Positions 33,301 to 39,100 of a stretch of DNA of 64,000 bases are shown here, piece by piece (the first letter of the stretch is position 1; every line of letters starts with the position of its first letter). The notes under the pieces were generated by a model. The model was not told the origin of the DNA. It saw only the letters and a program-made list of their open reading frames with translations, and ran no database searches. Both the position numbers and the translations under genes were made by a program. The stretch lies in NCBI RefSeq assembly GCF_016808335.1, contig NC_053139.1:21266782-21330781 (forward strand). The letters run 5' to 3'. Source of the stretch: Panicum virgatum. Its lineage: Eukaryota; Streptophyta; Magnoliopsida; Poales; Poaceae.

Positions 33301-35145
33301 TCTATCTAATATTGACAATTGCAGCAAATATGGTAATATACGCGTATATATGTAATTAAGAACGAATATACCTATGTAAATATATATGTGTGTGTATGTA
33401 TTAAATTTCTATTTATGAGTATGTATGTATTATATATATAAGCACTCCAATAATATATATGTGTATATATATATTTATATAATATTGGTCCTAGACATTT
33501 TCATATGTAAAGAAATTCACATGTATAGATATGTGTATACATATATATATAAGTGAATTAATTTATATATGAAAACTATCTAGGACAAATATTATATAAG
33601 TAACTATATATATATATATATGTATATATTAGTGGAGATCATACACACTGAATTCCAATACATAAGTTTAATTGAAATGCAAAAGTATAATTGAAATAGA
33701 AAAAGAATTGAGAAAAGGAAAACAGGAAAAAAAGGAACATTTTGTCCCGGTTGGTGTTACCAACCGGGACAAAAGGTAGCCTTTTGTCCTGGTTGCCAGA
33801 CTCGGGACAAAAGGACCCCCCTTTTATCCCGGCCTAGCGTTCCCGGTTGGGAAACCGGGACAACAAGAGTTTTCCAACCGGGACAAATTAACGTTTCTGT
33901 AGTAGTGTCCCCACGCTACTATATCCAACCCTGTAACTGGAACCCGACAAGCAGAACAACTTTTGTTTATTGGTGGCCGTGGGCGTTTTTGATAAGCTGA
34001 ATCGACACTAGCACGCATGTTGCTCTTCTTGCCAGCAGCCTTACACCGTACCGTAACACTGATCTGTCCCTCTTGCTCATGTATTTGCAGCAACCTAGCT
34101 AAACTTCTATTGTATGTCCACTACTATTGGTGTCATCTTTAATTTGCCCTCCATCTGTTGCAAAGATCAGAGCCCTCCTGCACAAGACTCGTGCCTCTAC
34201 CCTATCCTCTGGTGAGAGTGTGTTTTGGTAGTCTGCTATAGTGATCATCATCAAAAAATGCAAAAATAGTTATTAATTATTGAGAGTTTTTTATATGAAA
34301 TATGAGTAATTAGTTGGAGATGTTGCTTCCCATAATTCCAGATTGGTTGCTGCATGCTCATCCTCGTAGTTTACCATATTTGTGATGTTCCTTTGGGGGG
34401 TGTGTGTGTGGGTTGGGGGGGGGGGGCACGTGTGTTTGCTTTGGTCCGGTCACCCGTAGAAACAGGATTGGGGGAAGAGACCCATGAATAATTTCAAACA
34501 ACTCTGAACGACAGAAACTCTACGGCTTTTTCGCGTCCGCACTAGTCGAGAATATCAATGCACGTAACATGTAAGAAGTGAAACACTATCTCAAGAAATG
34601 ACACTAGACAGAAGAGTTACCATAATAGACGCGTCATAGTTGAACCCAGGCAGTATGGTGCTCATGAAGCACGCTGGCGTGGTGGCGAGGCCCATGTCGA
34701 ACACGGAGCACCCCGCCCTCGCGAGCCCCGCGAAGAGCGCGGCGCTGAGCCTTGCGCCCGACAGCCGTGGGTCGCACCCGACAGACACCCGCAGCTCCTC
34801 GCCCTCCGGCCGCTGGAGCTCCTCACGCAGCCACTCCCCGAAGCTCTCCGCGACAACCTCGACCGCCAGAGGCGTGAGGTCCACTGCCCGCACGTCCGGC
34901 CCGTTCTGCAGCCTCCGGATACTGTCGCCCTCCTCCCCCGCCTCCGCGGCGATGCCAACGGGCGCCTCTACCCGGCCGCCTGTCATCGCCGAGGGCTGAC
35001 CATGTGAGCTCGCCGTGGCTCTTGTCGACACCTGGCTGTAGCTCCTCCTCCTCCACGGGAGAGGAGGGCAGTACCGCACCACGCCGTGGCTAGCGTGCTT
35101 GCATGACTGCAGAGTGGCCGGCGAAGAAGTGGTGACGGTGGCCAT
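14331..35145 (-). CDS. Phosphoglucomutase/phosphomannomutase-family protein, plastid-type, six exons
   Basis: The gene is spliced from six exons on the minus strand: 35145-34621, 17524-16741, 16614-16415, 15750-15638, 14613-14473 and 14397-14331. They total 1830 nt, 609 residues, no internal stop, and every intron is GT-AG with matching phase. The product belongs to the alpha-D-phosphohexomutase superfamily, the plant branch annotated as 'phosphoglucosamine mutase family'. Visible motifs: the phosphoserine loop TASHLPY (Ser179), the metal loop DTDVDR (333-338), the sugar-contact loop METTGH (420-425) and a C-terminal RQSVHNPN (558-565). The first ~45 residues are rich in Ser, Thr and Arg and poor in acidic residues, like a plastid transit peptide. 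The start MATVTTSS has a good context (G at -3 and +4); longer in-frame starts fall in MITE sequence. The substrate is not deducible. Intron 1 is ~17.1 kb of transposons. Confidence 0.9.
14473..14613 (-). CDS. Mutase gene exon 5 (residues 541-587)
   Basis: 141 nt. Acceptor AACAG followed by AGCAAAATTTTAC gives AKFYNENMRPLGMVHVRQSV and NPNIALNMQSYLPGGCKSM, the C-terminal phosphate-binding domain. Donor GTACAT. The canonical Arg-x-Ser-Gly-Thr-Glu loop of phosphohexomutases is replaced by RQSVHNPN in this branch. Confidence 0.9.
15228..15407. mobile_element. Small inverted-repeat (MITE-like) element with a (TA)n core in intron 4
   Basis: Two ~36-nt arms, 15228-15263 and 15372-15407, are inverted copies of each other with a single mismatch (core agagtcttttagtctc). 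They flank a (TA)n microsatellite (about 15267-15302) and a segment ending near 15371. Just outside, 15421-15486 repeats part of the inner segment ('atctagagaagccaaaa') and ends ggacggatggagtat, which resembles a Stowaway-type end. Target duplications are not clear. A hairpin of this size could form in the intron transcript. Confidence 0.7.
15638..15750 (-). CDS. Mutase gene exon 4 (residues 504-541)
   Basis: 113 nt. After the acceptor ATTAG the frame reads EDKLSGWVLDDCGDC then SVGEGCLVDTNDH and ends DAYMYR before the donor GTATAT. This is the family-specific cysteine-containing insertion (CGDC) between the core and the C-terminal domain. Intron 3 upstream of it (15751-16414) carries a CACTA-type MITE. 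Confidence 0.88.
15913..16386. mobile_element. CACTA-type MITE in intron 3
   Basis: A 474-bp element with perfect CACTA termini, CACTACTACAAAATAGG at the left and its reverse complement at 16370-16386, flanked by the exact 3-bp duplication AAT (15910-15912 and 16387-16389). It is filled with inverted 'ttttgtcccgg'/'ccgggacaaaag' subterminal repeats and has no coding capacity. It lies within intron 3 of the mutase gene and makes up about 70% of that intron. It would have needed transposase supplied by an autonomous CACTA. Confidence 0.93.
16165..16250 (+). repeat. tRNA-like (SINE-like) segment inside the CACTA MITE
   Basis: aggtgagttggtaagg (16171-16186) resembles a pol III A box and gggattgaatccc (16213-16225) a B box, about 30 bp apart, followed by an A-rich tail 'gtgcaaaaaaatttttaac'. 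This is the layout of a short tRNA-derived SINE head. No family was assigned. Confidence 0.5.
16415..16614 (-). CDS. Mutase gene exon 3 (residues 437-503)
   Basis: 200 nt. Acceptor GTGAAG, then GTGCGTACATGGTG, completing the glycine codon split from exon 2 (DD-G-AYMVVKI). It encodes MVRMKLEGLEGGIGSLI and EPAESVLLRMNILGEPKHA, ending FKNYIQ before donor GTAAAT. The 126-bp intron 2 separates it from exon 2. Confidence 0.9.
16741..17524 (-). CDS. Mutase gene exon 2 (residues 176-437)
   Basis: 784 nt. The acceptor TTGCAG precedes ATGACGGCGTCACACC. This joins exon 1 to give DASIM-MTASHLPYTRNG, the catalytic phosphoserine loop. The exon also holds VNAGNGCGGFF, the DTDVDR metal loop and METTGHGALKEN, and ends with the donor GTGGGT. 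It is strongly GC-rich compared with surrounding sequence, which keeps a long antisense frame open (16874-17515 plus) that is not a gene. Confidence 0.92.
17525..19379. other. Intron 1, downstream part: non-coding with MITE-like debris
   Basis: No gene was recognised. 17612-17680 resembles one end of a Stowaway-type MITE (cactccatcccataatatcc) without a clear partner end. 18340-18640 is an AT-rich stretch that starts gggtagccccaatgcaatgc, a wording common at MITE ends. The last nine bases (ttctctaat, 19371-19379) are the target duplication of the next element. Confidence 0.5.
18804..19084. mobile_element. Possible MITE with imperfect ~22-bp inverted ends
   Basis: The left end ccattcctaatggcagtttc is approximately the inverse of the right end around gaaattttgcattgagaatg (19064-19083). 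The interior is AT-rich and non-coding. A target duplication was not convincing, so class and limits are tentative. Confidence 0.4.
19380..19929. mobile_element. Mutator-type foldback MITE in intron 1
   Basis: A 550-bp palindrome-like element starts GGCAAAATAGCAGAATTAG and ends with the inverted counterpart ttcggctattttgcc. It is flanked by an exact 9-bp duplication, TTCTCTAAT at 19371-19379 and 19930-19938. Long terminal inverted repeats (at least ~150 bp per side, for example cctcaactatgaaaacgt against acgttttcatagttgagg) plus a 9-bp duplication point to the MULE superfamily. It has no open frame of its own. Confidence 0.88.
20138..20202 (+). repeat. Tandem duplication of ~32 bp
   Basis: 'cgatagaaatggaagatcct atttccaag' is followed at once by a near copy with 'aaggaaagatcctgtttccaag'. 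It lies next to 20205-20560, a GC-richer patch with no recognised gene. Confidence 0.6.
20614..21069. mobile_element. Foldback element with long inverted repeats, probably MULE-type
   Basis: GAGAACATATCC opens the element and its inverse closes it near 21068. The two arms (about 20614-20820 and 20870-21068) are inverted copies through 'ttaccaaatttaatt' and 'gcaagtttctctttttt'. Nine-base flanks CTTGCGAGC (20605-20613) and CTTGTGAGC (21070-21078) agree at eight positions, consistent with a slightly decayed Mutator-type duplication. The element is non-coding. Confidence 0.78.
21079..21911. other. Intron 1 spacer with a 26-bp direct repeat
   Basis: No gene was recognised. A 26-bp word starting tgctaatattaattgatg occurs at 21214-21239 and again at 21268-21293 in direct orientation, which could be a short tandem duplication or a footprint. 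The rest is AT-rich intron sequence. Confidence 0.5.
21915..22130 (+). repeat. tRNA-derived SINE-like sequence abutting the large CACTA element
   Basis: tagctcggttgg (21932-21943) and agttcgattcc (21975-21985) have the form and spacing of pol III A and B boxes. They are followed by a GC-rich body ending cttcctcttaatgataaaa. The head looks tRNA-like and the whole resembles grass SINEs. It runs straight into the CACTA subterminal repeats, where the CACTA left terminus should be. Confidence 0.6.
22138..22266. repeat. Left subterminal repeats of the CACTA element
   Basis: Three inverted pairs of 'ttttgtcccggttggtg' and 'ccaaccgggacaaaa' make small hairpins. In CACTA elements such motifs are the binding sites of the element's DNA-binding protein. 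They are followed by a C-rich leader-like stretch (22268-22330). Confidence 0.85.
22331..23395 (+). other. CACTA leader region, non-coding
   Basis: AT-rich stretch with no protein match. It lies between the subterminal repeats and the first small frame and probably holds the untranslated first exons and introns of the transposase transcript. Confidence 0.5.
23396..23704 (+). CDS. Small CACTA-associated open frame, 102 residues, unknown function
   Basis: The frame begins MASAAGGSGASGGDHC, contains a basic stretch GRRSKKPSVFHRAALRYLEK and a Pro/Ser-rich end, and is intact. It precedes the TNP2 pseudogene by ~220 bp on the same strand, so it is probably an upstream exon or a small accessory protein of the element. 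I know no function for it. It could also be a chance frame, but its codon use and position favour transposon coding sequence. Confidence 0.5.
   Translation: MASAAGGSGASGGDHCPSGEKGTTRVGRRSKKPSVFHRAALRYLEKEYRECMARGEEPPFDLQDLLRRYGSSPPNSKVSAPPSSSAPARNPLEHSAFQRKDS
23921..27274 (+). pseudogene. TNP2-type CACTA transposase pseudogene
   Basis: The reading frame shows the domain order of plant TNP2 proteins. A transposase-associated N terminus comes first (MDRQWMYNANRCSKEF, with CCPCVHC). It is followed by the zinc-binding CPNDCILYRGEY/ACPVC region and IRFGLSTDYMNPFG, then IPGPKQPENDIDVYLRPLVE and GHSNKGYKACTHYLDD. Next comes the DUF4218-like part (MHLTKNFCVNL, VHLVKEIDILGPVFLHNMFP, FERFMGVLKK). A DUF4216-like end closes it (YYGYIEEIWELDYG, FRCQWVK, DEPFVLAQDVAQVFY). 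In-frame stops lie at 24452, 25353 and 25821, and frame shifts lie between 24990 and 25065 and near 27030-27090. It would encode the catalytic transposase that cuts at the CACTA ends; this copy is dead. Confidence 0.92.
27275..27900. other. AT-rich non-coding CACTA interior
   Basis: No gene. It includes a run of cactaacacacaca-type low-complexity sequence at 27467-27546. Confidence 0.6.
27904..28135. repeat. Internal block of CACTA subterminal-type repeats
   Basis: At least six copies of 'cccgggacaaaag'/'ttttgtcccgggtgg' occur in both orientations. They are of the 'cccgggtgg' type, like the MITE at 15913-16386, and not the 'ccggttggtg' type seen at the element's own ends. No CACTA terminus lies at either edge. 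It sits between the two transposon genes. Confidence 0.85.
28140..29496 (+). other. Leader region of the second CACTA gene
   Basis: Starts with a TATA-like 'ccaatatatctccattcttc' and a C/T/G-rich leader (28150-28620), followed by AT-rich intron-like sequence to 29496. The GC-rich part keeps frames open on both strands (27844-28563 minus, 28101-28505 plus); these are Pro/Arg-rich, have no match and are not called. Confidence 0.5.
29497..32185 (+). pseudogene. Ptta/En-Spm-type CACTA protein, N-terminal and central part, broken
   Basis: The frame begins MDPRHTDAEDEQFLLNMIAE. It continues through EVGPDGEPIALEAAAKKFIR and EKEWCWRELKKNFTVPAK, then KVYHHTLGQGGYKLAIPKWE and ERSRTWFYGHGGSLDP, the conserved block of the plant transposase (Ptta/En/Spm, Transposase_24-like) family, thought to bind the subterminal repeats. 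A stop near 29800, a frameshift near 29920-29990 and stops at 30508 and 30787 break it. A hAT-type MITE (30962-31117) interrupts it. After the MITE it resumes (AIKNLMFTIAYGTAMPTQPG, GYILWDKRY) into a Ser/Pro-rich linker and a Lys8 run (about 31610-31640). It probably joined the C48 domain downstream. Confidence 0.85.
30962..31117. mobile_element. 156-bp hAT-type MITE inside the CACTA gene
   Basis: Starts TAGGGGTGGTAATGGGCC and ends GGGCCCTTTACCACCCA, imperfect inverted ends typical of plant hAT elements. It is flanked by an exact 8-bp duplication, CTTGTGAC at 30954-30961 and 31118-31125. It is non-coding. It inserted into the Ptta-like coding sequence, so it postdates the CACTA element. Confidence 0.93.
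32186..33355 (+). pseudogene. Ulp1-like (C48) peptidase domain exons of the CACTA gene
   Basis: Exon-like segments separated by short GT-AG-looking introns: about 32391-32563 (YSHLGFIDPITCNWRILRD, KYISVHHNKQMILFPYNFA), 32650-32766, 32848-32920, 33004-33108 and 33181-33355. The second reads EHWVLIVIIPEKSLLVVMDS with the His and Asp of the catalytic triad. The fourth reads RQKQDTNLCAYYVCENI with the Gln and the Cys (LCAYY, Gly to Ala after the Cys). The last reads EEMRDKLISEEKIMAIQEQL and QVLDPKGEFYYD. The triad residues survive although upstream exons are broken. The role in CACTA transposition is unknown. Confidence 0.75.
33340..33700. repeat. AT-rich low-complexity region
   Basis: Runs of tatatata and tgtatgta with internal imperfect palindromes. 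No gene. Confidence 0.8.
33738..33907. repeat. Right subterminal repeats and terminus of the CACTA element
   Basis: Inverted 'ttttgtcccggttggtg'/'ccaaccgggacaaaa' pairs like those at 22138-22266. They end in the CACTA terminus (33888-33907 read on the minus strand as CACTACTACAGAAACGTTAA). The next three bases, TCC, would be the target duplication; the left counterpart is missing. Confidence 0.9.
33908..34620. other. Intron 1, 5' end next to exon 1
   Basis: No gene or clear element. A (GT)n and G-rich run lies at 34399-34430. The segment ends with the intron 1 donor (read on minus, GTAACT at 34620-34615). Confidence 0.6.
34621..35145 (-). CDS. Mutase gene exon 1 (residues 1-175)
   Basis: 525 nt, 175 codons, phase 0 at its end. 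It encodes the transit-peptide-like N terminus and the first part of domain I (EELRVSVGCDPRLSGARLSA, ATTPACF), ending YDASIM. The donor GTAACT follows. The open frame extends upstream to 35454, but that extension runs into the MITE at 35429-35772, which is why the inner ATG at 35145 is preferred. Confidence 0.88.
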
Positions 35146-35428
35146 TGCAGCTAGTGACGAGCGAGGAGAAACGGCACACAATGCCAGTGCATGACAGCTT
35201 GAGTAGCTAGTTCTCGGAGACGGGAGATGATATACGCGCGCGTCCGCCTGGGGAAATATCTCAGCGAGAGATATCAGGTCGCGTGCGGAGGGCGGCTGGT
35301 CGCCGGCGGAGGGATATTTTGAGGCCAGGAGTTCGTCGGGATGCGGCGGGTGCTGCCTGGCTTGATAGAGCGTGTGGGGTGGAGGCGCTGCTGTGATAGT
35401 TCTGTGGTGCTGAGAGCAAGCTGCATTA
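35146..35428 (-). promoter_or_regulatory. Proximal promoter and 5' leader of the mutase gene
   Basis: Only about 280 bp separate the start codon from the MITE at 35429. On the minus strand a TATA-like GTATATCATC lies near 35233-35224, about 80-90 bp before the ATG, which would give a short leader. The region is GC-rich like exon 1. No further motifs are claimed. Confidence 0.4.
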
Positions 35429-35772
35429 GAACATCTCCGGCATTTTCCGAACAAATCTTTCTATACACAGCATCTCCTGGAGTCCCCCGATAACATCTCT
35501 CAATAAAGTAGTATTACTATTTTCATAGATTATTACTTTATTAGGGAAGATGTTTTTACAGTTTTTCAATAATCCCATCCTCATCCTAATACAACTAACA
35601 TATTTGGAGAGCAGAAATTTTCTCTTTATTTGAGGGAGTTAGGATAAAATACTGGGACACCCAATATAATAATTATTATTGAGGAAAGGGAAGAATTTTG
35701 GGAAACTGGTCGAGTATATCTTTTTCAATATTGATAGTTTATTGGGGGAAAGAAAGACCGCCAGAGATGCTC
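35429..35772. mobile_element. MITE upstream of the mutase gene
   Basis: The left end gaacatctccggcatt and the right end gccagagatgctc are imperfect inverted repeats of the GAGCATCTC type found on many grass MITEs. The ~340-bp AT-rich interior has no coding frame. No clear target duplication was seen, so the superfamily is open. Confidence 0.6.
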
Positions 35773-36148
35773 ACCAACCGTTGGGATCTTCGTTTAGTGA
35801 TCGACCAGACAGGGAACATACAATGCGAAGGATACAGAGTTGACAAAGAGGGAGAACATAAGTATATCTCTCAAATGGTAAAAAGTTATCAACCCGTCTC
35901 AAGGTAGAAAAGGGGCGCTATTTATACCCCGGACCTTCTCATACTAATTCCCAGATATCCCTCACCTGCTAACATTCAGGGGGTATATTTCGGCTTTTCT
36001 GTAAATTCTACAACATTGTTGTGTACAAGTCGGATTTGTCTACATGATCACGTTTCTCATGCCACCTCCGAAGCCTTCAGCACCTTCGCAGTGCTCCGAT
36101 TGCACGAGGTGCTTTTCCTTTAGTCGATCACGAGGGAGACCTTCAAAC
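35773..36148 (+). repeat. LTR-like nuclear fragment ending at the mitochondrial junction
   Basis: No coding sequence of note. 'gcgctatttatacc' (about 35917) looks like a plant LTR TATA region, followed by a C/T-rich leader and 'ccttcgcagtgctccgattg'. The sequence is cut at about 36148, where the first array copy begins; only 'cgg' is shared across the junction. Confidence 0.45.
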
Positions 36149-39100
36149 GGAAGAAAGGAATGAAAAACTTTCAGTAATTAATTCCATACTTCCGGGTGGT
36201 GAAGTAGAGTGAGCCGAGCCCTCGCCCCGGAGGGTGGGGGCAATTCTCTGCTTCCCCTATTTATGTTCTAAAGTAGATAATCATAGAATTTGGCAGGTTC
36301 AGGGCAGGGATAGCGGGCCAACATCAGGCACGGATAAGATAAGAGTAAATGGAATTCCTCCCTCTGGTCGGATACTTTTTTTTAGAGAGGCATCCCTCTG
36401 ATGAGGGATGAGAGTGGCATCCCGGAGGGATGGTTGCTATTAATTGGAATTCCTCCCTCTGGTCGGATACTTGGATCATCTATTTTAGTGGTGCCTTTGG
36501 TCACCTCTAAAATTATAGGATTGGCAGGTGAAATAACAAATCAAAGTTTAAAGGGTTAAACCCTTGCTAAAAGACATTTTACCGGCAGCAGGCGGTTGGC
36601 ATCTGGAAATACCGATAAATCGTCGATTAGACGTCTTTACGATCATTTAATGACATAGATTGATCAGTGAACCCGATGAAACAACAGGAGTTGTTCCCTT
36701 TATCTTGCCGATTGCCTAGCTTAGGAAGTGCCATAGGAACCTATCCGAAATCAGCCCCTGGGGATAACGGTTTTTATCTAACTTTATCGATACATTCCCT
36801 GGCAAGATAAGGTAAAAGACTTGAGTGGAATCGGACAAGAAGGCACTGATTGTGGTTTAGCCTCCAAGGCTAGATGGAGGCACCCACTGGACGGATCCGA
36901 AACGGATCCTATCCTGCGAAAGCGAAACGACGCTGGCTCCATACCGGAAGTAACAAACATATGGAATTCGTTACTGAAACGAAACACGGAATGGACGGAA
37001 TAGCTCAGTTCGGGGGAGGGCATAAAGAAAGGTTCCCCCGAACCCCCGCCAAAGAAAGGAGTGGAATGGTTGAGCCATCTATAAAAAGATGAGGAAGGCT
37101 CAACCAGCTATTTACGAACTGGAGAACTACAGTTGACCACTGCTTCCGGCTTGCTACTGCTTTCCGAACAGTTAGGTTAACGGTAAGGCGTACAAAGGGG
37201 CCCACTTCCCTACGCAACTACTTTTTTCCCTAGCCAACCTATGTTATATATCGACTCGATCTACACTCCGATATCTTCTCTAGCCTTTTAGCTGACTCTG
37301 CCGGGCCTATGGACGCCTTCAGTCTTCGGAAGACTTACGGCTCTGCTCGCTTGCTGCGACTAACTGTCTATTTGTTTCCGCTTCCAAGGAAACGGAAACT
37401 TCTTATTGGTTAGACGTTTCAAAGCTCGCACTTCGGAATTACGATCACGTGGTTCGACTCTGTGATTACTCGAGTCTTAACCTCGTTCTCTAGATTCCTT
37501 GCCGGCTAAGGGTTAGTCAGCGGCTAGAGAAGATATCTTCTCTACGATCTTCCTCGATATATAACACCTAAAAAGTAGTTTTCCCCTTCCATTCACGGAA
37601 GAAAGGAATGAAAAACTTTCAGTAATTAATTCCATACTTCCGGGTGGTGAAGTAGAGTGAGCCGAGCCCTCGCCCCGGAGGGTGGGGGCAATTCTCTGCT
37701 TTCCCCTATTTATGTTCTAAAGTAGATAATCATAGAATTTGGCAGGTTCAGGGCAGGGATAGCGGGCCAACATCAGGCACGGATAAGATAAGAGTAAATG
37801 GAATTCCTCCCTCTGGTCGGATACTTTTTTTTTTAGAGAGGCATCCCTCTGATGAGGGATGAGAGTGGCATCCCGGAGGGATGGTTGCTATTAATTGGAA
37901 TTCCACCCTCTGGTCGGATACTTGGATCATCTATTTTAGTGGTGCCTTTGGTCACCTCTAAAATTATAGGATTGGCAGGTGAAATAACAAATCAAAGTTT
38001 AAAGGGTTAAACCCTTGCTAAAAGACATTTTACCGGCAGCAGGCGGTTGGCATCTGGAAATACCGATAAATCGTCGATTAGACGTCTTTACGATCGTTTA
38101 ATGACATAGATTGATCAGTGAACCCAATGAAACAACAGGAGTTGTTCCCTTTATCTTGCCGATTGCCAAGCTTAGGAAGTGCCATAGGAACCTATCCGAA
38201 ATCAGCCCCTGGGGATAACGGTTTTTATCTAACTTTATTGATACATTCCCTGGCAAGATAAGGTAAAAGACTTGAGTGGAATCGGACAAGAAGGCACTGA
38301 TTGAGGTTTAGCCTCCAAGGCTAGATGGAGGCACCCACTGGACGGATCCGAAACGGATCCTATCCTGCGAAAGCGAAACGACGCTGGCTCCATACCGGAA
38401 GTAACAAACATATGGAATTCGTTACTGAAACGAAACACGGAATGGACGGAATAGCTCAGTTCGGGGGAGGGCAGAAAGAAAGGTTCCCCCGAACCCCCTC
38501 CAAAGAAAGGAGTGGAATGGTTGAGCCATCTATAAAAAGATGAGGAAGGCTCAACCAGCTATTTACGAACTGGAGAACTACAGTTGACCACTGCTTCCGG
38601 CTTGCTACTGCTTTCCGAACAGTTAGGTTAACGGTAAGGCGTACAAAGGGGCCCACTTCCCTATGCAACTACTTTTTTCCCTAGCCAACCTATGTTATAT
38701 ATCGACTCGATCTACACTCCGATATCTTCTCTAGCCTTTTAGCTGACTCTGTCGGGCCTACGGACGCCTTCAATCTTCGGAAGACTTACGGCTCTGCTCG
38801 CTTGCTGCGACTAACTGTCTATTTGTTTCCGCTTCCAAGGAAACGGAAACTTCTTGGTGGTTAGACGTTTCAAACCTCGCACTACGGAATTACGATCACG
38901 TGGTTCGACTCTGCGATTACTCGAGTCTTAACCTCGTTCTCTAGATTCCTTGCCAGCTAAGGGTTAGTCAGCGGCTAGAGAAGATATCTTCTCTACGATC
39001 TTCCTCGATATATAACACCTAAAAAGTAGTTTTTCCCTTCCGTTCACGGAAGAAAGGAATGAAAAACTTTTAGTAATTAATTCCATACTTCCGGGTGGTG

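Larger units (their letters stand above)
22131..33907 (+). mobile_element. Large decayed CACTA (En/Spm-type) element in intron 1
   Basis: About 11.8 kb. The right terminus is clear: read inward on the minus strand from 33907 it is CACTACTACAGAAACGTTAA, followed by 'gtcccggttgg' repeats. The left side has matching subterminal repeats (22138-22266) but no CACTA terminus; a SINE-like sequence abuts instead. The element carries a TNP2-type transposase pseudogene, then an internal block of subterminal-like repeats, then a Ptta-type gene with a C48 peptidase domain, both on the plus strand, opposite to the host gene. Both genes have stops and frameshifts, so the copy is not autonomous. It accounts for most of intron 1 of the mutase gene. 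Confidence 0.88.

Noticed and set aside
22138..33900. CRISPR-like array impression from repeated 'gtcccggttgg' hairpins
   Set aside because: The repeats alternate in orientation, have no uniform spacers and sit at CACTA ends; this is a plant genome.
34591..35454. Longer mutase N terminus starting at 35454
   Set aside because: The extra ~100 codons run into the MITE at 35429-35772 and lack family resemblance; the inner ATG has a better context and a transit-peptide-like start.
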